Part shown: positions 1-5,161 of the stretch, piece after piece
Position numbering within the stretch: position 1 is the first letter of the stretch
Layout: the number at the start of each line of letters is the position of its first letter
Notes under the pieces: model-generated
Database searches by the model: none
What the model was told of the DNA's origin: nothing
The model's input: only the letters and a program-made list of their open reading frames with translations
Source: JAIOTH01 sp964639335
Lineage (GTDB): Bacteria; Patescibacteriota; Patescibacteriia; UBA1558; S5-K13
Length of the DNA: 5,293 nucleotides
Direction: 5' to 3'
NCBI GenBank assembly: GCA_964639335.1
Contig: CAZXCJ010000047.1
Location: 1-5,293 of the forward strand
Position numbers and translations under genes: made by a program

Positions 1-199
1 CCATTGCTTTTTTGAAACAGGTATTAAGATGGCCTTCCATTAACATCTGATGAGCTGATTTCAAAAGACCTATCACTGCCGAATTTTGCTGCATGATATC
101 AATGCAGTACTCATTGGTTTCTATCATTTTAATGATTTTGGATATTAAACTTTGGGCCTTTTTAAAATTAATGAGGGTATTTTCTTTTTTGGTAGTCAT
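1..199 (-). CDS. csoR: CsoR/FrmR-family metal-sensing transcriptional repressor, C-terminus missing at window edge
   Basis: This is a cytosolic DNA-binding repressor of the DUF156 (CsoR/FrmR/RcnR) family; the copper-sensing members release DNA when Cu(I) binds and so turn on copper export genes. I read it on the minus strand from ATG at 199. The first 66 codons are in the window and the rest lies beyond base 1. Visible hallmarks are the helix-2 segment NEYCIDIMQQNSAV (residues 29-42) and MEGHLNTC (54-61). Cys32, His57 and Cys61 have the spacing C-x24-H-x3-C, the same as Cys36/His61/Cys65 of Mycobacterium tuberculosis CsoR. This supports a Cu(I)-type site rather than an RcnR (nickel/cobalt) or FrmR (formaldehyde) one. 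An in-frame TAA lies 12 codons upstream with no other start between, which fixes the start. No Shine-Dalgarno sequence precedes it. The family call is firm; the metal is inferred from three residues, and the regulated neighbour is outside the window. Confidence 0.88.
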   Translation of the reverse strand, partial: MTTKKENTLINFKKAQSLISKIIKMIETNEYCIDIMQQNSAVIGLLKSAHQMLMEGHLNTCFKKAM

Positions 200-224
200 A
201 TTTTTAAATTTGTTAGTTAGTTAT

Positions 225-233
225 TTATCCACA
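225..233 (+). promoter_or_regulatory. DnaA-box match
   Basis: TTATCCACA is identical to the consensus 9-mer bound by the initiator DnaA. It lies in the predicted leader of the csoR-type gene, between the promoter and the start codon. A single box in a leader can be chance; it is listed because a second exact copy occurs upstream of nrdD. Confidence 0.35.
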
Positions 234-257
234 CCCTGACCATAGGTATAGGTCTAT
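231..257. promoter_or_regulatory. Possible autoregulatory operator over the csoR start site (weak)
   Basis: CsoR-family genes are commonly autoregulated. The stretch just downstream of the -10 contains short symmetric pieces: GACC (238-241) facing GGTC (251-254), and ATAG/CTAT around 248-257. It also has a direct repeat ATAGGT ATAGGT (242-253). The position is right for a repressor site covering the transcription start. The symmetry is only 4 bp per arm and no classical G-tract CsoR operator is present, so this is a placement-based guess. Confidence 0.25.
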
Positions 258-283
258 TGTATCAAATAGAAAATCCCTGTCAA
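256..283 (-). promoter_or_regulatory. Sigma-70-like promoter of the csoR-type gene
   Basis: On the minus strand there is a perfect -35 TTGACA (283-278), a 16-bp spacer and a -10 TACAAT (261-256, five of six consensus bases). Transcription would start near 249, giving an untranslated leader of about 50 nt before ATG at 199. This is the best-matching promoter in the window. Confidence 0.72.
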
Positions 284-352
284 CAGCAAATTTACTTTTT
301 TTCGTGTCTGTGCTAAATTAGAATCACAAAAACATTAAATTTCTAGCCCCAC

Positions 353-522
353 CCACCACTCAATTTAATGTCCCGCCGCCCTGCTCGCACAGAGCAGAGT
401 TCAGCAAAAAAGTTTTCTTTACCTTTTAGAAAAAAAAATAAATTGCGCGCGAAAATCAAAAATTGAGAAGAAAACTTTTTTGCGGAGCGGCGAGCGTCAG
501 CGAGTGGTGGCGGGGCGGAGCG
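353..522. repeat. GC-rich compound inverted-repeat element
   Basis: A perfect 16-bp inverted repeat pairs 404-419 (GCAAAAAAGTTTTCTT) with 468-483 around a 48-nt A/T-rich loop. Beyond it both arms turn sharply GC-rich and stay partly complementary: GCTCGC (383-388) with 490-495, CCCGCC (372-377) with 509-514, and CCACCACT (353-360) with 503-510. These outer pairings are not all compatible in one fold, so the element is compound. The left arm holds its own hairpin, CTGCTC/GAGCAG (381-397). The right arm repeats GCGGAGCG at 482-489 and 515-522. Composition differs strongly from the surrounding A/T-rich DNA. This looks like a small non-autonomous or REP/MITE-like repeat, or a structured RNA. No transposase, target-site duplication or protein function is visible. 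Confidence 0.6.
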
Positions 523-533
523 AATCAGTCGGG

Positions 534-607
534 ATTTTGTTCAAAATGAGTTCTGACTTTTTCCAACAAACACCATCATCCGACTCATTTCAAACTTCGT
601 TTGAAAT
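534..607. repeat. Cluster of short palindromes upstream of the exported-protein gene
   Basis: Three symmetric units overlap here: ATTTTG/CAAAAT (534-547), AAATGAGT (544-551) facing ACTCATTT (583-590), and the perfect hairpin ATTTCAAAC/GTTTGAAAT (587-607, 9-bp arms, 3-nt loop). The tract follows directly on the GC-rich element at 353-522 and may be the rest of the same repeat. It is not followed by a T-run, so it does not look like an ordinary terminator. The remaining 608-679 is A/T-rich, with only a poor -10-like AATAAT at 633-638 and no credible -35. Confidence 0.45.
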
Positions 608-679
608 TTGCTCAAAGGGTCGCTATTTTATTAATAATTTTTATTTGTCCCAAACAAAACAAACTGATAAAATAAACTC

Positions 680-1843
680 ATGAAAAAACTAATTTCCATA
701 TTTTTAATTATTGTAATTTTATTTACTCCCTATTTAATATCTGCTGAAAATAAAAAATCTACTCTAGATAATTATATCCAGTATTTTTATAATCGCTATG
801 CTCAACATTTTACTAAATATAGTTTGCAATATGCCATACCTGACTACGGAATTAAAAAATTCACCAAGCCCCTACAAGCTCGGGAGTTAATCTCTTTACC
901 TTTTTATTATAAATATCAAGCCCTTAAAAATAATCCCCAGGCCCTTCAAAGCATTAAATTGGGGTTATTTGATGCTTATCAAGAACTAATTTCTCGAACG
1001 CCTGAATCTCAATCCTTTGCTGACGCCGAAACTCATTTTTTAACTATCAGAATACTAGATGAATTTCCCGATCTAATATCTTCCCAATCTAAATCTGCCA
1101 TCTTAGATATTATTAAATATTATGCCGAAGATGGAATTAAAGCAGAAGATACTGAAAACAGAGCCATGGTATCTGGGACTCATTGGCAATATATCGTAAA
1201 TTATCTTTCTGATAATCAAATCATTAGTTTAGATAAAAAATTGAATTTTGAAGAACTTATTCGAACCAAAATAGATAAAGCTATTCAAAAATCTATTAAT
1301 CCCAATTATTGGTATTTGGAAAACAATCTTCAGGACTTTTCCGTACACTATCATGCTCTTTCGGCTTTCATGCTGATGATTTATGGAAATTTGAGTCAGC
1401 AAAATAAATATCTATATCTAGCCCAAAAAATGTATCAAAATATTAAAAAAATAAGTTTTACTAGCGGTAAAGTTCCGGCCCAATTGGGGTGTCGGCCATC
1501 TGGATTAGGCGCTCAGTTTTATTTAATGACTGGTTTATTGGGGTATTATTTTGATGACAATGATTATATGAGCTATTTATCTTTTGCTAGTGGAAATAAA
1601 TTCTTTTCTGACCCCAATTATCCTCAAAGACTAGAATTTCATTCCAGCATAGGAAATTCTGAACCAAATTTTAATGATGATTATGCTTTTTGCGATATAG
1701 CTGAATTAGGTTTAATAATACCAAAACTGAAAAATATCTATCTATATTATAAAATAAATAAAATTCAACCCATTCAGGAATTTAAAGATAATACTTTTTA
1801 TATTAAAAATACTGGGCAAGAAATAATTTTTGAAAAAAAATAA
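680..1843 (+). CDS. Exported protein of unknown function (signal peptide, helical body)
   Basis: I do not recognise a named family. The 387-residue product starts with a classical Sec signal peptide: lysines at 2-3, a hydrophobic core at 4-20, and a likely signal peptidase I cut after Ala22 in LISA-EN. There is no lipobox cysteine and no second membrane segment, so the mature chain should be secreted or periplasm-like. The body reads as mostly helical and rich in Tyr, Asn and Ile. It has notable aromatic/histidine motifs: GTHWQYIVNYL (166-176), YWYLENN (210-216), DFSVHYHALSAF (219-230) and QLGCRPSGLGAQFY (268-281). Repeated helix pairs with buried aromatics and a paired-His motif recall alpha/alpha-toroid polysaccharide lyases or hydrolases. 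That is a structural guess only. ATG 680 is favoured because the signal peptide begins there, although no Shine-Dalgarno is visible. It converges on nrdG with a 62-bp gap and appears monocistronic. Confidence 0.85.
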   Translation: MKKLISIFLIIVILFTPYLISAENKKSTLDNYIQYFYNRYAQHFTKYSLQYAIPDYGIKKFTKPLQARELISLPFYYKYQALKNNPQALQSIKLGLFDAYQELISRTPESQSFADAETHFLTIRILDEFPDLISSQSKSAILDIIKYYAEDGIKAEDTENRAMVSGTHWQYIVNYLSDNQIISLDKKLNFEELIRTKIDKAIQKSINPNYWYLENNLQDFSVHYHALSAFMLMIYGNLSQQNKYLYLAQKMYQNIKKISFTSGKVPAQLGCRPSGLGAQFYLMTGLLGYYFDDNDYMSYLSFASGNKFFSDPNYPQRLEFHSSIGNSEPNFNDDYAFCDIAELGLIIPKLKNIYLYYKINKIQPIQEFKDNTFYIKNTGQEIIFEKK

Positions 1844-1845
1844 AT

Positions 1846-1880
1846 CAAAAAAACAAAAAAGCAGTTTGATTTTTTGTTTG
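1846..1880. terminator. A/T-rich bidirectional terminator between convergent genes
   Basis: Two alternative hairpins share this stretch: AAACAAAAAA (1851-1860) with TTTTTTGTTT (1870-1879) around a 9-nt loop, and 1846-1857 with 1865-1876 with one mismatch. On the minus strand the stem is followed by a T-rich run; on the plus strand the 3' arm itself is T-rich. The site starts 3 bp after the exported-protein stop and lies downstream of nrdG, so it could end both transcripts. Stems of almost only A-T pairs are weak, hence the modest confidence. Confidence 0.42.
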
Positions 1881-1901
1881 TTACTTATTACTAATTACTA
1901 A
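1881..1901. repeat. Heptanucleotide tandem repeat (three units)
   Basis: The units are TTACTTA, TTACTAA and TTACTAA, head to tail, the last ending 4 bp before the nrdG stop codon. Two units are identical and the third differs at one base. The embedded heptad TACTAAT reappears in the inverted repeat at 2597-2748. Confidence 0.65.
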
Positions 1902-1905
1902 CCGA

Positions 1906-2595
1906 CTATCTCACCTCGCAATTCTTAACATATTTTAATACATCTTTTTTTAACTCTTCAAATTCTGCGTCGGTATAGGTTTCCGCTTTTAAAAATTTCG
2001 GATCGTTAGCCTTGGTAGCTACAAATTTCTGTAAAATATATAATTCGGCTCCTGAAATTAATTGAGCCATTTTTTTAATCTCTGAAAAACTTAATTGTGA
2101 TTTAACAATTGTAGTTCTAAATTCATATTCTAATCCCGAATCCATTATTAATTTAATACTTTCTTCAATATCTTTTAAATTAACTTTTCTATTAACAACT
2201 TCTTCATATCTTTCTAAGGAAGCTTTAATATCCATGGCAACATAATCTAATGATTGCTGATTGATTAACTTTTTTAAAATGTCCGGCTTAGTTCCGTTGG
2301 TATCTAATTTTACTAAAAAACCTAAATTCTTGAGCTCACTTATAAATTTTGGCAATCCTTTTTGTAATAAAGGCTCCCCCCCAGTAATGGAGACTGCATC
2401 TAGCTTCCCTTGCCTTTCTTTCAGAAAGTCAATAATTTTTCTTTCATCCAAAGCAGGGGTAAACTGTTCTGGGTCAACTAATTCTGGATTATGACAATAG
2501 CCACATCTAAAATTACAACCCTGAGTAAATATAATAGCACAAATTTTCCCCGGATAATCGATTAAAGAGAACTTTTGTAAACCACCAATATTCAT
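1906..2595 (-). CDS. nrdG: Anaerobic ribonucleotide reductase activating protein (radical SAM glycyl-radical activase)
   Basis: This cytosolic activase uses a [4Fe-4S] cluster and S-adenosylmethionine to generate the glycyl radical on NrdD. The 229-residue protein has the radical-SAM signature Cys27-x3-Cys31-x2-Cys34 inside FTQGCNFRCGYCHNPELV. It also has the SAM-binding GGEP at 72-75 (SITGGEPLLQ), LDTNGT (97-102) and YVAMDIKA (118-125). The N-terminal run GGLQKFSLIDYPGK is typical of the NrdG2-type subfamily (TIGR02495 style), which is longer than E. coli NrdG. A pyruvate-formate-lyase activase is related, but the partner gene just upstream on the same strand is nrdD, which settles the role. 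The start at 2595 has no Shine-Dalgarno sequence and directly abuts the long inverted repeat. Translation may therefore depend on how that RNA folds or is processed. Confidence 0.93.
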   Translation of the reverse strand: MNIGGLQKFSLIDYPGKICAIIFTQGCNFRCGYCHNPELVDPEQFTPALDERKIIDFLKERQGKLDAVSITGGEPLLQKGLPKFISELKNLGFLVKLDTNGTKPDILKKLINQQSLDYVAMDIKASLERYEEVVNRKVNLKDIEESIKLIMDSGLEYEFRTTIVKSQLSFSEIKKMAQLISGAELYILQKFVATKANDPKFLKAETYTDAEFEELKKDVLKYVKNCEVR

Positions 2596-2596
2596 A

Positions 2597-2748
2597 ATGC
2601 TAATTTATAATGCCAACATACTAATGATATACCAATAATACTAATACAATGCTAATGATTAAGGTTATATGTGTTAATCAAGGTATTTATTAGTATGCTA
2701 TTTGCATAATTGGTATCAATTCGTATATTGGCATTATTATATTAGTAT
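2597..2748. repeat. Imperfect inverted repeat of about 150 nt filling the nrdD-nrdG spacer
   Basis: Almost the whole spacer can fold on itself as nested arms: ATGCTAAT (2597-2604) with 2741-2748 (7 of 8), 2607-2621 with 2723-2737 (14 of 15, core ATAATGCCAA), ATACCAAT (2629-2636) with 2709-2716 (perfect), ATACTAAT (2638-2645) with 2689-2696 (perfect), and TGATTAA (2656-2662) with TTAATCA (2674-2680) around an 11-nt loop. The heptads TACTAAT/TGCTAAT recur at 2598, 2619, 2639 and 2650. There is no reading frame. It lies inside a probable operon, starting 11 bp after the nrdD stop and ending 1 bp before the nrdG start. It could be a MITE-like insertion, an RNA processing or partial-termination site, or a protein-binding array. 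No clear target-site duplication flanks it. Confidence 0.7.
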
Positions 2749-2759
2749 CCACGACAAGC

Positions 2760-4895
2760 TTATTTTTTAATTTTTTTCTGAGAAGCTTTTTTTATATCCA
2801 ACATTTTTCTCAATTTAAACTCCTCTTTTTTACCCTTATTCCAATATTTAACCGGTCTAATATAGCCGACGGTTCTAGAATAAACTTCTGTTTCTTTTTT
2901 ACATTTAGGACATTTAAAATGTTCTCCGGCGATATAACCATGATCCGGACAAATACTAAAAGTAGGAGTAATAGTAAAATAAGGCAAATGATAAGTAGTG
3001 CAAATTTTCTCAACCAAAGTTTTAGTAATTCCATAATTAGATATTTTCTCTCCAGTAAATAAATGCAGGGTCGTACCGCCGGTATATTGACTTTGAATTG
3101 GGTCTTGTAAATCTAAAATTTCAAAAACATCATTAGAATAATCAACTGGCAATTGACTAGAATTAGTATAATAGGGTTCAGCTTTATATTTTTTAACTCG
3201 GGCAGCATTAGCAAACAATATATCCGGATATCTCTTCTGGTCTTTTAGGGCTAGTCGATAAGAAGTTCCTTCCGCTGGAGTGGCCTCTAAATTAAACATA
3301 TCTCCAGTTTCTTTTTGAAAATTAATTATTTTTTTTCTCATAAAAACCAAAACTTCTTGAACAAATTTATGACCCTCGGGAGTAGTAATATCCTGACCTA
3401 AAAAATTTAAACAGGACTCGTTCATTCCCAAAAGACCAATGGTAGAAAAATGATTCTTCCAATATTCACCAAATCTTTGAACCACTGTTCTTAAATAAAA
3501 TCTAGTGTAAGGATAAAGGCCGCCATTAGTAAATTTTTCCAATATTTTTCTTTTAATCTCTAGGCTCTCTTTAGCTAAAACCATAATATCTTCTAACCTC
3601 TGATAAAAATCTTTTTTATTTTTAGCTAAATAACCTATCCTAGGCATATTAATAGTAACTACACCAATAGAGCCAGTTAAAGGATTGGAGCCAAACAAGC
3701 CCCCGCCCCTTTTAACTAATTCTCTATTGTCTAAACGTAAACGACAACACATAGAGCGAGCATCTTCCGGATCCATATCAGAATTTATAAAATTAGAAAA
3801 ATTAGGAATTCCATATTTAGCAGTTACTTCCCATAATTTTTCCAGATTTTTATCCTGCCAATCAAAGTCCTTGGTAATATTATAAGTTGGGATCGGAAAA
3901 GTAAAAACCCTGCCTTGGGCATCACCCTCGGCTACAACTTCTAAAAAAGCCTTATTGATAATATCCACTTCTTTGGCAAAATCACCATATTTTTCTGCTT
4001 GGGGCTTGCCGCCAATAATAACATTTTTATCAGCGTAGTGTTTGGGGATTACTAAATCTAAAGTTATATTAGTAAAAGGCGTTTGGAAACCAACCCTCGT
4101 GGGAACATTCATATTAAAAACAAACTCCTGTAGAGCTTGTTTAACTTGACTGTAATCTAAATCATCATATCTAATAAAAGGAGCTAAGAGAGTATCAAAA
4201 TTAGAAAAGGCCTGGGCTCCCGCGGTCTCACCTTGAGTAGTATAAAAAAAATTAACAACTTGACCCAGGGCTGTTCTCAAATGCTTAGCTGGTTTTGATT
4301 CAATCTTGCCGGCGATGCCTTTAAACCCAGTCAAAAGTAAATCTTCTAAATCCCAGCCCACGCAATAGGCCCCTAAAAATCCTAAATCATGAATATGAAA
4401 ATCTCCTGAAAGATATGCCTCTCTAATTTTTTGGGGGTAAATTTTATTCAGCCAATAAACTTTAGTAATCTGTTCGGCTATATAATTATTCAGACCTTGC
4501 AAAGAATAGCTCATATTAGAATTTTCATTAACTTGCCAATCAATATTTTTCAAATAATCTTCTACAAGTTTCACATTCGCTGTTTCTGAAATATTTCTTA
4601 ATTGAGCATGTTGCTCTCTGTAGATAATATAGGCCTTAGCAGTTTTTTTATAAGCAGATGCTAATAAAACTTCTTCTACAATATCTTGAACTTCTTCAAC
4701 TGTGGGTACTTTTTTATCCAAAGTGTTCTGAGCCAAGCCTAAAACTTTAATAGTAAGTTTTTTAGCAATTCTTTCATCGAATTCTTCTGTGGCCTCACCG
4801 GCCTTTCTAATAGCTGCTGTTATTTTTTTAGTATCAAATTTAAGAACCCGGCCATCTCTCTTTTTAATCCTTCTAAAGATTTTATCTTCGTCCAT
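2760..4895 (-). CDS. nrdD: Anaerobic (class III) ribonucleoside-triphosphate reductase
   Basis: NrdD reduces ribonucleoside triphosphates to deoxyribonucleotides using a glycyl radical, in the cytosol and without oxygen. The 711-residue chain is full length for the family. An ATP-cone allosteric domain fills about residues 5-97 (KKRDGRVLKFDTKKITAAI onward), and the ten-stranded barrel follows. Visible landmarks are FHIHDLGFLGAYCVGWDL (166-183, Cys178 expected at the active site), VGFQTPFTN (268-276), SMCCRLRL (381-388, Cys384 or Cys383 the likely thiyl-radical residue) and NESCLNFLG (492-500). A C-terminal zinc site is formed by Cys649, His652, Cys662 and Cys665. The glycyl-radical loop RTVGYIRP places the radical on Gly677. 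A lysine-rich tail of about 20 residues follows. ATG 4895 is supported by AGGAGG at 4913-4908. nrdG lies 164 nt downstream on the same strand. Roles of individual cysteines are transferred from studied NrdD enzymes. Confidence 0.96.
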   Translation of the reverse strand: MDEDKIFRRIKKRDGRVLKFDTKKITAAIRKAGEATEEFDERIAKKLTIKVLGLAQNTLDKKVPTVEEVQDIVEEVLLASAYKKTAKAYIIYREQHAQLRNISETANVKLVEDYLKNIDWQVNENSNMSYSLQGLNNYIAEQITKVYWLNKIYPQKIREAYLSGDFHIHDLGFLGAYCVGWDLEDLLLTGFKGIAGKIESKPAKHLRTALGQVVNFFYTTQGETAGAQAFSNFDTLLAPFIRYDDLDYSQVKQALQEFVFNMNVPTRVGFQTPFTNITLDLVIPKHYADKNVIIGGKPQAEKYGDFAKEVDIINKAFLEVVAEGDAQGRVFTFPIPTYNITKDFDWQDKNLEKLWEVTAKYGIPNFSNFINSDMDPEDARSMCCRLRLDNRELVKRGGGLFGSNPLTGSIGVVTINMPRIGYLAKNKKDFYQRLEDIMVLAKESLEIKRKILEKFTNGGLYPYTRFYLRTVVQRFGEYWKNHFSTIGLLGMNESCLNFLGQDITTPEGHKFVQEVLVFMRKKIINFQKETGDMFNLEATPAEGTSYRLALKDQKRYPDILFANAARVKKYKAEPYYTNSSQLPVDYSNDVFEILDLQDPIQSQYTGGTTLHLFTGEKISNYGITKTLVEKICTTYHLPYFTITPTFSICPDHGYIAGEHFKCPKCKKETEVYSRTVGYIRPVKYWNKGKKEEFKLRKMLDIKKASQKKIKK

Positions 4896-4907
4896 TTTTA
4901 TTTTTCC

Positions 4908-4913
4908 CCTCCT
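4908..4913 (-). promoter_or_regulatory. Strong Shine-Dalgarno sequence of nrdD
   Basis: On the minus strand AGGAGG (followed by GG) ends 12 nt before the ATG at 4895. It is the only perfect Shine-Dalgarno sequence before a start codon in this window; the other three genes show none. It supports the chosen nrdD start and suggests high translation, unless the adjacent hairpin masks it. Confidence 0.8.
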
Positions 4914-4932
4914 GTTGAGATAAACTCAACAG
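4912..4932 (-). promoter_or_regulatory. Perfect leader hairpin touching the nrdD ribosome binding site
   Basis: CTGTTGAG (minus-strand 4932-4925 reads the same arm) pairs with CTCAACAG: 8-bp arms at 4912-4919 and 4925-4932 with a 5-nt loop. In the RNA the 3' arm ends inside the first two bases of AGGAGG, so folding can reach the ribosome site. A rival pairing exists: GAGATA further up the leader (4961-4956) can pair with TATCTC in the hairpin (4922-4917), which would open the stem. No T-run follows, so it is not a terminator. The role, whether translational control or mRNA protection, is inferred. Confidence 0.5.
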
Positions 4933-4935
4933 CTT

Positions 4936-4944
4936 TTATCCAAC
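4936..4944 (+). promoter_or_regulatory. Degenerate DnaA-box-like site in the nrdD leader
   Basis: TTATCCAAC matches the DnaA consensus at seven of nine positions. It would be unconvincing alone; it is recorded because two better matches lie at 5136-5161. Confidence 0.15.
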
Positions 4945-5006
4945 GCCCTCTAAAATATCTCCCGGGAAAATGCTGGAATTTATTTTTATTAAATTTTAGT
5001 TTAAAA

Positions 5007-5035
5007 ATAAGATTCAATATGTCCAAATTTATCAA
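5007..5035 (-). promoter_or_regulatory. Alternative proximal promoter of nrdD
   Basis: On the minus strand TTGATA (5035-5030), a 17-bp spacer and TCTTAT (5012-5007) give five of six and four of six consensus bases. It would make a leader of about 105 nt. In A/T-rich DNA such matches arise easily. It competes with the distal promoter at 5116-5143, which overlaps the regulatory sites better. Confidence 0.28.
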
Positions 5036-5085
5036 TTTTGCATAATAATTCATTACTCAAAGTCAATTTTTCTATACTTAACAAG

Positions 5086-5101
5086 ACACTATATGTAGTA
5101 G
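5086..5101. promoter_or_regulatory. NrdR-box-like operator upstream of nrdD
   Basis: Read on the minus strand the 16-mer CTACTACATATAGTGT fits the NrdR-box consensus acaCwAtATaTwGtgt at 13 of 16 positions, with the core nearly intact. NrdR is the zinc-finger/ATP-cone repressor that controls ribonucleotide reductase genes in most bacteria, so an NrdR box upstream of nrdD is expected biology. A degenerate partner half-site (TATAGTGG, 5121-5114) lies 28 bp further upstream. That is slightly short of the usual three-helical-turn pairing of NrdR boxes. nrdR itself is not in the window. Confidence 0.6.
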
Positions 5102-5115
5102 TTCTATTAATAGCC

Positions 5116-5143
5116 ACTATACCACATTTTGTGGTTTATCCAA
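5116..5143 (-). promoter_or_regulatory. Candidate distal promoter of nrdD
   Basis: On the minus strand TTGGAT (5143-5138), a 16-bp spacer and TATAGT (5121-5116, five of six) form a moderate promoter. The start would fall near 5109, leaving a leader of about 213 nt. Its spacer is occupied by the palindrome at 5121-5135, and the NrdR-like box lies just downstream. This is a layout suited to repression. The -35 is weak, so the exact assignment is uncertain. Confidence 0.4.
5121..5135. promoter_or_regulatory. 15-bp palindrome in the nrdD promoter region
   Basis: ACCACATTTTGTGGT has perfect 6-bp arms around TTT. It sits between the putative -35 and -10. It resembles but does not match an NrdR box, and its centre is about 34.5 bp from that of the site at 5086-5101. 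It may bind another regulator. Confidence 0.45.
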
Positions 5144-5144
5144 A
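5136..5144 (+). promoter_or_regulatory. DnaA-box-like site (8 of 9)
   Basis: TTATCCAAA differs from the DnaA consensus TTATCCACA at one position. It faces the exact box at 5153-5161 in inverted orientation, 8 bp apart, and overlaps the putative -35 of nrdD. Confidence 0.35.
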
Positions 5145-5152
5145 ATCCTGTC

Positions 5153-5161
5153 TGTGGATAA
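5153..5161 (-). promoter_or_regulatory. DnaA box upstream of nrdD
   Basis: The minus strand reads TTATCCACA, an exact DnaA consensus. It lies just upstream of the candidate nrdD promoter and is paired with the near-match at 5136-5144. DnaA is known to act at the E. coli nrdAB promoter, so a link to deoxyribonucleotide supply is plausible here by analogy. This is not demonstrated for class III genes. Confidence 0.45.

Noticed and set aside
480..683. Open frame of 67 codons starting at TTG in the GC-rich repeat and overlapping the exported-protein start
   Set aside because: Its 5' half translates the inverted repeat and its 3' half an A/T-rich spacer full of palindromes. It has no ribosome site and no protein-like hydrophobic pattern, so it is best read as a by-product of the repeat.
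1881..1901. CRISPR-like repeats
   Set aside because: Units are 7 bp and directly adjacent, with no spacers and no cas genes nearby.
2261..2494. Plus-strand open frame of 77 codons
   Set aside because: It lies entirely inside nrdG on the opposite strand, where the radical-SAM motifs show the true frame.
2810..3034. Minus-strand open frame of 74 codons with a hydrophobic run
   Set aside because: It overlaps the zinc-site and glycyl-radical region of nrdD in another frame. The Leu/Ile run comes from shifted A/T-rich codons, not from a real membrane helix.
3685..3885. Plus-strand open frame of 66 codons
   Set aside because: It is antisense to the NrdD active-site loop and has no start signals of its own.
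4933..5085. Known riboswitch class in the nrdD leader
   Set aside because: I could not identify the conserved core of a cobalamin or other named riboswitch; only the hairpin next to the ribosome site is supported.
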